From Torreya grandis (Eukaryota; Streptophyta; Pinopsida; Cupressales; Taxaceae), in assembly GCA_037957365.1 (NCBI GenBank), contig JARHVA010001921.1:2225501-2289500 (forward strand): a stretch of DNA of 64,000 nt. The letters run 5' to 3'. How positions within the stretch are numbered: position 1 is the stretch's first letter; each line of letters begins with the position of its first letter. Below, in pieces: positions 9,060 to 21,460 of the stretch. The notes beneath the pieces are model-generated. The model did not search any database. It was not told the DNA's origin and saw nothing but the letters and a program-made list of their open reading frames with translations. Position numbers and translations under genes: made by a program.

Positions 9060-12000
9060 TTTGGTGGGACTAAAAAAGGTAAATACTCTGTTATCAACAT
9101 AATTTTTAATCTACTGCTATTTTATTTGAGGCATTTATGTTTCTGCTAGCATCAAGATTACACTTTGAGCTTTTAAAAAATTCAGTTCCACTCCCCAAAG
9201 TCTTGGTAAGTTATCCCTTTGCTATCATTTTGGTGCATCACTTGGAATTATATGTAATAAAAGTGCATTTTGTTTTTATCCATGGCCACTTCAGATCTGG
9301 AATTATCTTCTTTACATTTTTGCCATCTTTTTGAAGTGTAGTAGTCAAACTCATTTTTCTCAATAGTTGATCACTTAGGTATAAGGATTTTAATTGGATA
9401 TATATGTAAGTGTATATAGTATAGTTGCCAGAAGATTTAAAATGTTGGTACAATAAGCTTCTAAAGATTCTATCATTAAGGAGTTGAAATTTATTATGAT
9501 AGAATTCATTTATCTATGTCCCTATGTCATGTATACACTTTATGAATACTTATGTAGCAATGTTTTTGGCTAATTGTTGATTGGATGTTTTTTTGTTTCT
9601 GACATATTTTCTAGATTTTCTAGAAAACACTTATGTTCTTATATGTATAAAATTTTGGAAACTTACACAAGTGATCCATAAATTCATAATGAGCATAGGT
9701 TACTTGAGATTGATTTTATCCCATGTAGAAGGTCTTATCTATGTCCATAGCTGGTCAAGGTCTCCATATGCAGGATTAGCAAAATATTTTTGAACCTTGT
9801 AGTTACCATTTTGATATGAATGGTATTTTCTAAATCAAAACCAAAAAAACTAAAACCCCATTCTATAGGCATCATGTATTGTATGACGAGGGCATTGAAA
9901 AAAAGGACCACACTGAGAAAAGTCATGGGGTTTGGATTTTACCCTAGCCAATGCCTTAGATTAAAACCTTCAAAGTATCCCATTTTTACATGCCCTACAT
10001 ACTTGGAGTGATGCACAATATTTACTTGAAGTCTTTATAATTAATTAATTTCCTTTTCAACAGTCTCCATGTTGAACTGCATGAACTATTTATTAGCAAA
10101 ATAAATGCAAAGAATTTTTGGTCAAACACTTTTAAATTATTTTGGGTGCCACAAAAAAATTTCAAAATATAATGTTTTGTTTGACTTAAAAACAATTTGT
10201 ATCAAAAAATATGGGAGCTTTATTTGAGTTATATGTCGCTTAAACCCTAATTTTGCTATGACAGGGCATTCACCCAGTGTAAAAACAAGAGCCTTGCTTC
10301 TTTCCCAAACCTGAGAGCTGACACTTTAGAATTTTGAGTTTGGTAATGAGTTTTGTCACTATACAAATTAAAATATTGAATTTATAGAAAGTTATGGGCA
10401 CCTAAACTCCCATGCCTCACCCACACTACACATATAGGATGAACACCTGCCAAAAAGAATATTATGTGCCACGTTGACCAAGTCTAAGCAATTTATTATT
10501 GTAAGCTATAATTTTAGTGTTTGTTTTGCTTGCTTATTAAGCTCACATTACATTAAATATGTGTTATTTATGTCTTATAATATTTAATATGCCATGTATT
10601 AATTAAATGATCCAAGTTTTATTTGAAATCATGATCACTGAAGGCATATCTATGTTAAATGTTTACATCAAAAAAATGTAGCTATTGTTTTTTGATGCAA
10701 CAGGAAAGGAAATGACATCTAACTAATGATAGGCTATTAAATCTTGACCATTTCTTGATTTTTGGAAGATTTCATCTAACAATTTTTAGTTTTACAAAGA
10801 ATTCATTATTATACCAACATATATATAGCATCTACTGTGTGGTTTTATTTGTGTGAATTTTAAAGTGTGAAATAGGTAAATGGTGTCAAGTGGAATAAAC
10901 TCTAGCCTCCAATATAGTTGAGTTGACAGATGTAGGGTTCACCCTGGTAACTACATCCTCACAGGAGGTACCAAATCCTCCACCCAAATTGACTGGTAAT
11001 ATATGTGCATTTTTATGAATATATCCTCTTACTCGCACGTATGGTTGTGATCAAGGGTTTTTGTCTCTATGTAATTTGCTACATATTTTTACAGGGTCCA
11101 CAAGGAGAAAGACATGGCCAAAAGGAATATCCATAGATCAAACTTTTCCATCCAAAACATAAATAATGATCATGAAATGTGTAGAAACATGGCTCTACTT
11201 TATTGAATTACGATATTGTGGTTACTGTTTAATCTAACCATTTTAAATTTGTTTGTAGTATTTTGATTTACAAAGGTAGCATCTTGGAATTTAATGTCTT
11301 TCAATTAATAATTTTGGAATATCTAAATACATATATTGTTAATCATATTCTAATTAAGTCTAAACACATTTATAGACACTTAAATAAATCTATTATAACT
11401 TGCTTAAGTTGAATATCCAAACCCTTAAAAGTTATTAAGGCCTATAATGAAACCACAATTTTCATTTTATCTTTAGTGGTGAATTTGATCTATCAAAAAA
11501 TGGTATTTTCATAAATTCACCATTTTAAAACATCTCATAAGGCTAGACGATGTCTTTCTTTGAGACCTTGAGTCATTTGGTAAACAATATAAGTATCCAT
11601 TTGAAAATTTTGATATATTAGTTTTATCTGTCATAAGTATCTATACATAGACTTTTTCAGCATTTAGCTAATCTATCATCACTAGCATAATCATATGTTT
11701 CTATCCAATATCAAAGTTTTAATATTTTGACAAAATCATGATTCTCGATAATTATCTAATAGTGATATTATTATTTGTAGAGATTTTGCAGTTTATAGAA
11801 AAATCACTAATATTGATTTAGCTTTAATAGCAATTTTGTTGACTGAAGTCATGGTTTTTCCTAACTCTTGTGGTTTTGTAGGTTAACAATTGCAATCATC
11901 TTACCATTTTGAAAAATCACAACTTGTGACTTGTAATTTTGTACCCCTCTCTTGTGTGCCAAATTAGAATACTAACTTGTGGGCTTGTAGGTCATCAATC

Positions 12001-12217
12001 AAAGAATCCATTTAGCACTTTGAAAATAAGTTTTGATTATTTTGTCTTGTATATATCATCTTATTGTAAAAAAAATTCTTTGTATATAATTAATTGTGTG
12101 TGTGTGTGTTTATGTGTAAATAATCATCATATCGTGCCCCTCACATATAGGTAATTAACTCATTAATTAATAGTATCAAGTGTTTTTCTTATTTTTCAAC
12201 CCCCCTCTAGGATAGCA
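9060..12217 (+). other. Interior of the outer element, mostly non-coding
   Basis: About 3.2 kb of AT-rich DNA with only short reading frames and no recognised pol motif. It holds a short (TG)7 run at 12095-12109 and a stretch with plausible splice sites (10267-11163, described separately). The TSD TAGCA (12213-12217) of the next insertion ends it. Confidence 0.45.
10919..11163 (+). pseudogene. Possible captured gene fragment with one intron (speculative)
   Basis: A 25-codon open stretch starts at about 10920 (ELTDVGFTLVTTSSQ) and ends at ACTG followed by GTAATATATG, a plausible donor at about 10996. A pyrimidine-rich tract ending TTTTTACAG at about 11094 is a plausible acceptor. The next open stretch (GPQGERHGQKEYP) reaches a TAG after 13 codons. 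A similar acceptor-exon-donor shape occurs at 10267-10347 (GCTATGACAG to GTAATGAG). The protein is not recognised and chance is a real alternative. Confidence 0.2.
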
Positions 12218-12571
12218 TGTTAGGGACCCGTGCTACCCCTTCACTTTTTTTTGTTAGTATAATAGTTGTTATGGATGCATGTGCTTTGTAAGTCACCTTG
12301 TGAGCATTTTTTTTATCCCACATTCATGGGAAGTATTAGTTTCTTAGATTAGACTTAGTATATAAGTAAGTGTTAAGGCTAATGAAGGCATCCAATAATT
12401 TATTGTATTGAGGTTGCTCAAATGAGGTTGTACCCTCGAAGAGGCCAACAATTCTATAATTTAATCATTGTAATTAAGTTTTACTTATTTGAGTTACTAT
12501 ATTACTAATTTTCATAGTTTATTTCATGTATTTGCATTTATCTACTAAATTGTTCAGGAAGGATCCTCTCA
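12218..12571 (+). repeat. Gypsy-1 5' LTR
   Basis: It begins TGTTAGGGACCC and ends GGATCCTCTCA, and aligns throughout with 17852-18206. A TATATAAG box sits at 12359-12366. The primer-binding site follows at 12574-12585 as TAGTAGCAAAGC, two G-to-A changes away from the initiator tRNA-Met complement. Confidence 0.93.
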
Positions 12572-13670
12572 TCTAGTAGCAAAGCACTTTCTAAGGCAAA
12601 TTTTTTTTTTGAAAAGTCTAAACTTTGTTCAACTACATAATTCCTTTAAGTATTTTTCTCAGAAAGTCTTAACTCTATTTTATTGCATAACTCTATTTTG
12701 CATCAAAATAATCTATTTCAGATCAAGGTAAAAAAAACCTATCCACATAACTGTGGGAAATGTTTGGGTGAAATCCCTAAATCTCATTGTGAGGAGTACC
12801 ATAAGAACCCTAAAGTAGTTGGTCCATTGAGAGGACCTGCCAATGAAACAAGAAATGACACCTTCCCAATTGAGTAGTTCCCACCTATGAGGAAAACCAA
12901 GAGCTATCACTTAAAGGTAAAACCCATGGCTAGAAAATATTTAGAGACTGGTACTTGCTTAGACAACATTGGTGGCTAGAGAGATATTTGTAAAACCTTA
13001 GGTAGCTATTGAAACTTGGGTCCCATTCTATCAATTTCATAATATTCCCAATAGACTCTCAAAACATTAATCATCAAAGTATAAGAATACTCTCAAAGGA
13101 CTTGCATTCAAATAGTTGATAGAAATAAAAAACTAGAAAATATTCATCCTATCAGTCTCAAAAAACTATCAGAGTTTCAATAGACTCTAAGAGGACTTGT
13201 ATCCAGACATGAAAAACTAGAAATCATAATTGTTTTCATTGTTTTTCCATATCTCTCCATTTTTAGCCCCATTGATCCTCAAACTTTACTCATAGATCTA
13301 AAATTCCATTCTCCACATTTTCTTCATTGATGTCTTATATCCTGATTCCACTCTTAATTCTTGCAAATGTCAAATTTTTTTTAAGGTTTTTCAATAATTC
13401 TATTTTCATTTGTTTGCCTCAAACATTTTCCATAGTGTTCATCTCCATTTTTTGCTCCTTTGTCCCACTTTGATAAATTTTCTAGTTTTTCCATTTTCAC
13501 TCCTAAAATTGCCCTCATCTTCATCAATCACACTCCCACTATGCAAAATATTAGTAAAATCACCTTTGTCCCTTCTAATTTTTCCTAAATTAATTAATTC
13601 CCTTACTAAACATGTCTTAACTCTAGTTTTCATACCCATTACAAAAAAAAATCTCTTATTCTAGTTATGG
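12572..13670 (+). other. Gypsy-1 leader between the LTR and gag
   Basis: Long 5' untranslated leader. A short open stretch at 12683-12877 carries C..C (NCGKCLGEIPKSHC) and could be a misplaced zinc-knuckle fragment. No clear Gypsy landmark is present before about 13680. Confidence 0.4.
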
Positions 13671-14590
13671 TAGCAACCCAAATAGGAGCAAAAAAATGGA
13701 TGATGAAATTTCTACCCTCAAGACCCACATCAAAGATATTGATGAAAAAATTCACGACATCAGTCTTCAACATACCACCATGAACAACAAATGATATACA
13801 AAGTCCTCTTCAGACACTAGATTTTATTCTTCTAAGAATTTTCATGAGCTAAAGCTTTATTTTCCTTGATTCAATGGTATAAATCCAACTAGATGGATCT
13901 ATCAAGTAGAATAATATTTTAGTTTGCATAATAATTTTAATTCCAATAAGGTCCCACTTGCATCCTTTCACTTAGAACATGAATCCCTTCAATGGTATCA
14001 TTGGTATACCAAGGCTCATGATGAATCCATATGGACTAATTTTTTACACCCTTATTTTGTAATGGTTTGGCCCTAGTGTTTTTGATGATTTCACTGGAGC
14101 ACTCACTAAACTTTGCCAAATAGGAATTGTGAGAGAATATCAAATAGAATTTGAAAAATTAGCCAATCACACACAGGATTATCTAATGAATTCTTTTTGA
14201 GTTGTTTTGTCAGTGGACTAAAGGATGCAATTTAATCTAAGGTCAAACTTTTCTAGCCCAACATGATGATGGAATCCTTAGGGTTGGGTAAATTGGTAGA
14301 AGACAAGATCATAGATCAATAGCGATTCAAATCTAATTTTGCTCTATTCAAAAATATAACTCCACAATGATCTCAAACAACACTAGCCCTTAGAACCACT
14401 CCTATCAAGCATTTTACTAAAGCAAAGATGTGAACCCATAGAGAAAAATGACTATGTTATAATTGTGATGACAAATTCACTCAGGGACATCAATGTGTCA
14501 ATCAAAAGCTCCACCTATTGGATGTGGACTCTCTATCTAAAACTAAAGATTGGTAAGATGTTCAAGATAAAATAGAGGACCCAGAAGAAG
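13671..14590 (+). pseudogene. gag: Gypsy-1 gag, broken
   Basis: Gag would form the particle. The frame reads DDEISTLKTHIKDIDEKI, then KLYFP.FNGINPTRWIYQVE (about 13850-13910), SFHLEHESLQWYHWY (about 13965), a Gypsy retrotransposon gag signature, and LTKLCQIGIVREYQIEFEKLA (about 14105-14160). A zinc-knuckle remnant CYNCDDKFTQGHQC lies near 14455-14500. It is split by several stops and at least two frameshifts (about 14070 and 14200). Confidence 0.82.
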
Positions 14591-15120
14591 TTCCTTCAAT
14601 TGTGGAACCTACTTCTTAATAAGACCAACAAGAGATCTCTCTCCATGCCTTAGTAAGAGTTACCACCCCACAAACCATATGAGTGAGGGGTTACTTAAAG
14701 AAGTTTCCTCTCACAATACTCATTGATTCTAGTCGCATTCACAACTTCATTGACCTTTGGATTGCCAAATAGGATTATTATTTTATCTATCCTTTCTCCA
14801 ATTTTGAAGTTATGATTACCAATGGGGGCACATTACCTTGCAAAATAAAGTGTCACAATGTGTTTATCTCTATTGGAGATTATAACTTATGATATGACAT
14901 GTTTGCCTTGTGCTTAGGTGGATGTGATGTTATTTTGGGAGTTCAATGGTTATGCACACTTAAACACATCTTATGGAATTTTTCTAAACTTTGGATGTAT
15001 TTTTTAGATAATGGGAAAAAACACATATTGAAATGCTTAAAACTAGGGTCCCTTAGCATCATCAGTTCACATCACATGGAAAATATTCTTAAGAAGAATT
15101 CACATGGTATCATTTCACAA
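14591..15120 (+). pseudogene. Gypsy-1 aspartic protease, broken
   Basis: The active-site region reads LTILIDSSRIHNFID at about 14715-14755, where the normal DSG is DSS. VMITNGGTLPC and GCDVILGVQWL (about 14925-14955) are the usual downstream landmarks. Stops lie near 14680, 14770 and 14890; an open run starts at 14899. Confidence 0.8.
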
Positions 15121-15835
15121 CTCCATTCCATTCAAATACAACCATTAATGGTCTCCAATCCTTCTGATCTAAAATCTATTTTGCATAGGTATGCAACATG
15201 TCTTTGCCAAACCAGTGGGATTACCACCTTCACAGCTAGAGGACCACCATATTTAACCCTTCTTAGAAGCATTCCTCCTAACATTATGCCCTACCACTAC
15301 CCATTTAAGCAAAAGGATGAGATCAAAATGCTCATTCAAGACTTACTGAAGCAAGGCATTATTCACCCCAATACCAACACATATTCTTCCTTGGTTCTTC
15401 TTGTTTAGAAAAAAGATGGGTCATGATACCTATGCATTGACTTCCATATACTTAATCACATCACAATCAAGGATAAGTTCCTGGTCCCCATTATTTATGA
15501 GCTTCATGATGCTCATTTTTCCTCCAAGTTGTATCTCTACTCTAGATATCACTAGATCTAGTTTCATGAGGATGATATCCCTAAGACATATTTTGCATGC
15601 ATGATGGCCACTAGGAATTTTTGGTTATGCCTTTTGGCCTCACTAATTCTCCTTCAAAATTCCAAGCATTTATGAATAAAATATTCCAACCCTACCTATG
15701 GGAATTCATTCTAGTCTTCTTTGATGATATCTTCATCTATAATAAAACATGGTTTGAGCATATCCAACATCTAGAGCTCACACTACAAATTCTCTCTGAC
15801 CATCATCTTTGTGCAAAATAGTCCAAATGTGTTTT
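15121..15835 (+). pseudogene. Gypsy-1 reverse transcriptase, broken
   Basis: The N-terminal part reads PYHYPFKQKDEIKMLIQDLLKQGIIHPNTNTYSS (15290-15385). KKDGS and the decayed CIDFHILNHITIKDKF follow. VMPFGLTNSPSKFQAFMN begins at 15624, and the catalytic FFDD is intact at 15717-15728, a form seen in Gypsy chromoviruses. A stop ends the KKDG junction (about 15406) and a frameshift lies at about 15615. Confidence 0.9.
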
Positions 15836-16400
15836 TGGCCAAGATGATTGGATACTATCATAATTTTGTCAAGGATTATGGGAATATTACATCTCTGCTC
15901 ACAGCTATGTTGAAAAAAATGCTTTTACATGGACACAAGTTGTTGAGTGTGCATTTGAAGAATTGAAACAAGATATGTGTACTACACCTATTCTAGCTAT
16001 GCTCAATTTTTCCAAGACCTTTACTATTGAGAATGATGCTTTCAATAATGGCCTTGGTGTTGTTATCCTCTAAGAAGGATGCCCCATTGCATTCATCAGC
16101 AAAGCCCTTTTCAACAAGAATTTATTACTCTCTACTTATGAGAATGAAATGATGGCCAATTTTAATGTAGTATAGAAGTGGAAACCATACCTATTGGGGA
16201 ATCATTTTTTCATCAAAACTGATCACTAGAGTCTGAAATATTTCCTAGAACCATGGGTCTCTAACCCCTCATAATAGAAATGGGTCAGTAAACTCATGGG
16301 TTATTACTATGAGATCACTTATAATAAGGGTAAGGAAAATATTGTCGTTGATGCTTTGTCTTGCACATTTACAAACCAAGCTTTCCTTTTAGCTACTTAT
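15836..16400 (+). pseudogene. Gypsy-1 RNase H, broken
   Basis: FTWTQVVECAFEELKQDMCTTPIL is read at about 15925-15995, then FTIENDAFNNGLGVVIL, IAFISKALFNKNLLLSTYENEMMA and FFIKTDHxSLKYFLE. This is the usual Gypsy RNase H succession. The tether next to RT appears shortened: a segment between VFGQDDW and the GYYHNFV-like region is missing. Confidence 0.82.
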
Positions 16401-17600
16401 ATGCCTATTCCAAATTAGTTAGATATTGTATAATAGGGTTATGTCCATAACTCCTCATTATCTCAAATCAGTCAATAGTTGGCCACTAACCCCTCTATTT
16501 TAGTACATTATCCTTGGGATGGTACTTTTATATGATATAAGGGTCACCTAGTGATTCCCTAGAGCATAGATATTTAGTAGGATATATTCTATGAAATATA
16601 TGCTTCTCCATCTGTAGGGCACTTAGGATTTCTCAAAAGTTATGAGTGAACATGATGCAACTTTTTTAGGAAGGGAATGAAAAAGGTAGTTCAATAGATG
16701 GTGGTTGAATGTGATACCTACCAATGTAACAAGGGTGAAACAACACTCATCCCTGGGTTGCTCAAAACATTTCCTATCCCTACTAGAATTTGGACCAATA
16801 TTTCTATGGATTTCATTGAGAGGCTACCTAAATATAGATAGAAAATAGTGATCTTCCTCTCCAAATATAGTCATTTTTATGCCCCCAGCCATCCTTATAC
16901 TACCTCCATAGTCACATAAATTTTATTGGACCATATTTTCCATCTTCATGGCATTCCTTCATCCATTGTCTCAGACCATGATTCAACCTTCACCAACCAT
17001 TTTTGGATAGAAATATTTTACCACATCGAAACCTAAATAAAGATGTGTTTTGGGTATCATCCCTAAATGGATAGGTAAACTAAAATTATCAATAAATGCT
17101 TGGAAACTTTCCTTCATTACTTCACCTAAAAATAAAAACATCAGTGGGAAAAATGGATCCCTTTTATTGAATGGTGGTACAATACCTCCTACCACACTTT
17201 AATCAAAATGACTCTATATGAATCAGTCTATGGTCAAGTGCCACAAGTGCTCCTTCTATACACCCCTATTAGTTCATCAGTTTAAGTGATCGACATGATT
17301 TTTTAAACTCAAGATCAGATCCTTAGCATCCTATGGGACAATCTTCGTATGGCACAATATTGAATGAAACAATAGGCTGATTAACACTATTATGAGCACA
17401 CTTTTCAAGTAGGTGATATGGTTTTTATTCACCTGCATCCATACAAGAAATCCTCCTTAAAAATAAAATGGCGTCATAAGTTTGCTCCCAATTTATATGG
17501 GCCTTATAAGGTTCTCTAGAATATTAGTTTGATTTCTTATAAGTTGGAGCTCCCACTTTCTCGAGTTCACCTAGTATTTCATGTCTCTTGTCTGAAGAAA
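16401..17600 (+). pseudogene. Gypsy-1 integrase, broken
   Basis: The zinc-binding region keeps VGHLGFLKSYE and CDTYQCNKGE (about 16615-16740). The core keeps NISMDFIERLPK (about 16800), VSDHDSTFTNHFW (about 16975) and a third region where the catalytic Glu reads Lys (TKIINKCLE, about 17080). The C-terminal part has QVGDMVFIHLHPYK and LYGPYKVL, a GPY/F-type module. More than ten stops are present. Confidence 0.85.
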
Positions 17601-17800
17601 TTTCTTGGCACCAAAATCATAATGTAGACTATTTTAACAAAACTTGATAATAAAGTATCCATCCTTCTAGAGCCAAAGGAAATCCTAGATAGGTGAACAT
17701 GCCATATTTTTTCCCATTCCATCATAGAGGTTTTAATTTAGTGCCACAAAATGCAACCAGAAGATGCCACATAAGAACCACTATTTTAGATTCAACACCA
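17601..17800 (+). pseudogene. Gypsy-1 chromodomain remnant
   Basis: After integrase, PKEILDR (about 17680), then a decayed IEVLI and MQPEDAT.EPLF (about 17750-17785) match the chromodomain tail that targets chromovirus integration to modified histones. Stops replace the Trp of the DATWEP motif and other positions. The aromatic cage cannot be reconstructed. Confidence 0.7.
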
Positions 17801-17838
17801 ATTCCCACATTTGAAGCTCTAAAGATAGAGATTTTTCT

Positions 17839-17851
17839 AAGAGGGAAGGGA
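17839..17851 (+). other. Gypsy-1 polypurine tract
   Basis: AAGAGGGAAGGGA abuts the 3' LTR start at 17852. Confidence 0.88.
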
Positions 17852-18206
17852 TGTTAGGATCCCATGCTACCCCTTCACTTTATTTTATTATTTTAATAGT
17901 TGCTATGGATGCATATGCTTTGTAAGTCATCCTATGAGCATTTTGTTTTATCCCACATTCATGGGAAGTAGTAGTTGCTTAGATTAGACTTAGTATATAA
18001 GTAAGTGTTGAGGCCAATGAAGGTATACATGAATTTATTGTATTGATATTTATCAAAGGAGTTTTCCCCCTTAAAGAGGCTAGTGAATCTACATTTCAGT
18101 TATTATAATTTATTTCTACTTATTTGAGTTAATATATTACTAATTTTCATAGTTTATTTCATGTATTTGTAATTATATTCAAACTTGTTCAGGAAGGATC
18201 CTCTCA
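17852..18206 (+). repeat. Gypsy-1 3' LTR
   Basis: TGTTAGGATCCC to GGATCCTCTCA, 355 bp, with TATATAAG at 17994-18001. The target duplication TAGCA follows at 18207-18211. Confidence 0.93.
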
Positions 18207-18211
18207 TAGCA

Positions 18212-20092
18212 TGTGATGTGTAATTGATCCCCATACATGGGATTAGCATATAGGGGTTAGTTTCATAGATTTCATCACCTTCAATTAACAAGACTCCATG
18301 TTATGATAGAGTCTAAAAATTAGGGACAGTTGTCGTTAGGCTAAGCAGTTGACCCCTACAGGTCATCTGTGAAGGGGAAGAGTTAACTCTCTAAACTAGG
18401 TATTAGATAACACCCTATAAAAAATTGGGCCCCAACATACATTTATGTATATAGGAAATACCCTTATAATCCTTGTGCATACCTAACATAGGACCTTTTA
18501 GTTGTAATAGGTGTACCACTGTAGGAGTCAGTATCAACTCTAAAGTAGCCATCGAGTGTGAGTGGGGTTAAGAGGGTTTAATTGATACCATAATTTTTCA
18601 TTGGAATATATCCTCAGACATGAATTCATTAGATGTTTTGGGAATTAGGTTACACACCCTTGAGTTTAGTAATCATAGGTTGTGAATTTATTACTTGGGT
18701 GTGCATTGTGTTAAACCCATACTATTTGTGAGCCGAGTTAACCTTTACCTATCCATATCTATCTAGATCTTTTACATGTACCATATTGTATATCCTTGTC
18801 ATGTTATTCTATCCTATCATCCTTTGTACACATCCTATTCATCATCCTTGTCATCCAATCATTGTACATATTGTCTTTATCCCATCTTATCTCTCATAGT
18901 AACCACTAATCATCAACCACATTCCCATCACTCACATCTTGTCTTGTGCATCTCTGCCCTCTTATATATTCTTAGACCATCCCTAAACTTGTTCATATTC
19001 CATCCTAAACTAACCATATCCCCTCATAATAATCCATCCCACCATCCTTATCATTATCCCCCATAACCATCTTGTATCGATCACCTCCTAATCCAACTAT
19101 ATCTACCCATCACCTCATCCACTTGCATATCTTAATTACCATCTTGTACATATTATCTATATCCCATCTACCCCATCTTGTCTCCCTCATTATTCATACC
19201 TCATCATCATAATCTCCTAATCATATTGAATTTTATATCTTTATCTTAGTCACTCTATCTTGTACATACTTTATTCAACTTGTGTATCATTTCATACCTT
19301 CTCATCATCATCCCCTTGTTTATATATTATACTTTTGTACATCCTTTTACACATTCCATAATATCTTGTCTTCATATCATCCTAGTCATACCCCATCACC
19401 TATCCTAATCACATCTCATCATTCATATCCTATCCTAGGTCTACTCTATCCCTCATCATTTGTCTTGACCTTGTATTCATCACCCATCTAGTCTAAACAC
19501 ATCCTATCTTATCCTAGTTAGCTATTCAAGGTCACATACATGTCTAAGCCATTAACATCTCATTTATATTATCCCTTATCATCATTCATAATCATTATCA
19601 CCATCATCACATAATCAATAACTATTTACCTCTTGAGCAAATTAATCTAAGGTTTGAGTTAGTCTTATTGCCATATCCACACCATCCTATCATCCTAATC
19701 CACTTGGTCAAATATCATACCAATTCAATATCTTATTAGCATCTTACCACCCTATCAGTCTCAATCTAGAACACCCATCAATCTAATCTAATCCAATCAT
19801 CTTTCCCTATTCATTACTAGCACTCATCATATCATCCTCTTGCTAGTTTTGAATTTAGGCACCCATCAAAATATCTTAATCCTTTTGCTAGCTTGACCAC
19901 TAGACATTGTTGATAGGTTGTTCACACCTATTATACTATAGATCAAAAATTTGATCAATCTTTAATACATTCATCTATCTCATCCACATCATCACCTATC
20001 ATCCTAGATTAATCCTTTCAATCTATATTGTTTAAGAACTCATCCCTAATCCATAGCATATCTCCATCATCCATCATCTATCAACCATCACC
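18212..20092 (+). other. Interior of the outer element: C/T-rich, G-poor non-coding stretch
   Basis: From about 18770 the plus strand is dominated by ATCC, CATC and TCAT words with few G residues. Reading frames here (for example 18776-19066) are low-complexity Ser/His/Pro/Tyr strings without family motifs, so I treat them as chance. 18212-18770 has no recognisable feature. Confidence 0.5.
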
Positions 20093-21161
20093 ATGGAACT
20101 AGACCCCACTTTTATTGACTAATACATATAGGCCAATAAATAAGAGATCCTCTTGTGTCTTATTATGATGGGTGTACCAATTCCCAAAGGTATATATCTA
20201 TTTCACCCTGATGAAGCCCCTTCAAATGAGTCCCATACCAATCCTCCATCTGCTTGTCATAAGCCTCCATCCACCCCTTTCCATATTAGAAAATGGAATC
20301 CAATCTTGGCCACCTCTACTCTCTTCACACCCTTGCATAAACAACCATGTGATCCAAATTCTGATGCTTCCACATCTAAATCACAAAGTGAAGCAGGTCT
20401 TTATACTCCCCTTCCTATGTCATTGGAACCCCTTTTTAAATAACTAGTCAATGCCAACATGATGGTCTATCCCCCTATTCTACATCTTGATCCCACTAAG
20501 CCTACACCTTTTTGGTATAACATGAACCAATATTATACATATCACCAAACCTATGGGTATACCATTGATAAATGTTGACCTTTCCAAGACTTTATCTAAG
20601 ACCTCATTAACCTTGATGACATAGTAATTGAGGATAAACCAGATGCACCTATATTCTGAGGAGAACAAGAAGAGGAGTGCCAAGATTCCATTCCCAATCA
20701 TGATCAAGCCCTTCCATTTATATGAAAAGGTCAAGAAACTAATCCCATCATCAAATCCTCCATCACATCTGAGTCTATTCATAATCTTAATCCCCCCATA
20801 TTTGACAAATCCTCTATCATAACCAATTTTATTCCCTATAAGCCTATCCCTCCTATCTCTCACAAATCCTTTCATGAATCCATCCTTCATATATCATCTC
20901 CCTCTCACCCATCACATCAAATACCCAATTTTGAGAGGCCAATTATGGATAATTAATCCCCTATTAGTAGCATTATAACTTGCACATTAGATTCTTCACC
21001 AAATTCAACATCAGAAGTCTTATCTTCATTAGGATCATGTACAACACCAAAATCCAAATTAGATTCTTTATTAGTAACATGATCCCTCATCAATGATGAT
21101 AATTCATGTCCCCTTGAGGATATGAAATGGATGGAATTTTCCCCAAGTGTTGAGGAATAAT
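20093..21161 (+). pseudogene. Outer element gag-like frame, broken
   Basis: A single frame of about 356 codons can be followed from ATG at 20093 (MELDPTFID) to SVEE-stop at 21159-21161 without a frameshift. It is interrupted by about ten stops, most of them TGA or TAA. At about 20530-20585 it reads YYTYHQTYGYTIDKC, then FQDFI.DLI. This resembles the Cys/His motif and following helix that sit after gag in Tat-like Gypsy elements, with one Cys and one His replaced by Tyr. The rest is Pro/Ser/His-rich. Gag or a gag-protease linker is the best reading; no protease or RT follows. Confidence 0.6.
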
Positions 21162-21460
21162 GTAGACAATATATTATTATACCATGACATTGGAAACTAG
21201 TTTTCATCATGGTACTTGCCCAAGGTGTTAGAAGGTTGGTTTTCACCATTGGATGATTTTTTTTATGGAATCTCAATTTATTGAATATGGGTAAGATGTA
21301 AGATTTTGACATCATTTTTATATTTATCTGAAACATGTACTAAGTATGTGTGATGTTATGATCATGTTGTTGCTAAATATATTGGGTTCCTTGTGACCTA
21401 GTGTGCTTTTTGATGGTGATCCCTCTAGATATATAATCTAGGTGTCTTTGTCACCCATAT
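21116..21460 (+). repeat. Inverted repeat, left arm
   Basis: It matches the reverse complement of 22160-22499. Landmarks are GAGGATATGAAATGG (21116), TATACCATGACA (21178) and GTGACCTAGTGTG (21394). The arm starts inside the 3' end of the gag-like frame and continues downstream. Confidence 0.75.

Larger units (their letters stand above)
12218..18206 (+). mobile_element. Gypsy-1: dead chromodomain Ty3/Gypsy element (Reina-like)
   Basis: Short LTRs (354 and 355 bp), a decayed tRNA-iMet-type primer site, gag, protease, RT, RNase H, integrase and a C-terminal chromodomain remnant lie in Gypsy order. It is flanked by a perfect 5-bp duplication TAGCA (12213-12217 and 18207-18211). Short LTRs plus a chromodomain suggest the Reina branch of chromoviruses; this assignment rests on motif memory, not on a tree. 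Confidence 0.92.

Noticed and set aside
12683..12877. A separate zinc-finger gene in the Gypsy-1 leader
   Set aside because: The frame is short, lies between LTR and gag, and has only an isolated C..C pair; too weak to call.
18776..19491. Ser/His/Tyr/Pro-rich frames of 69-96 codons
   Set aside because: Produced by CATC/TCATCC low-complexity sequence with few stops in C/T-rich DNA; no family motif.
20480..20890. 136-codon minus-strand frame
   Set aside because: It is antisense to the gag-like frame 20093-21161, which has the recognisable motif.
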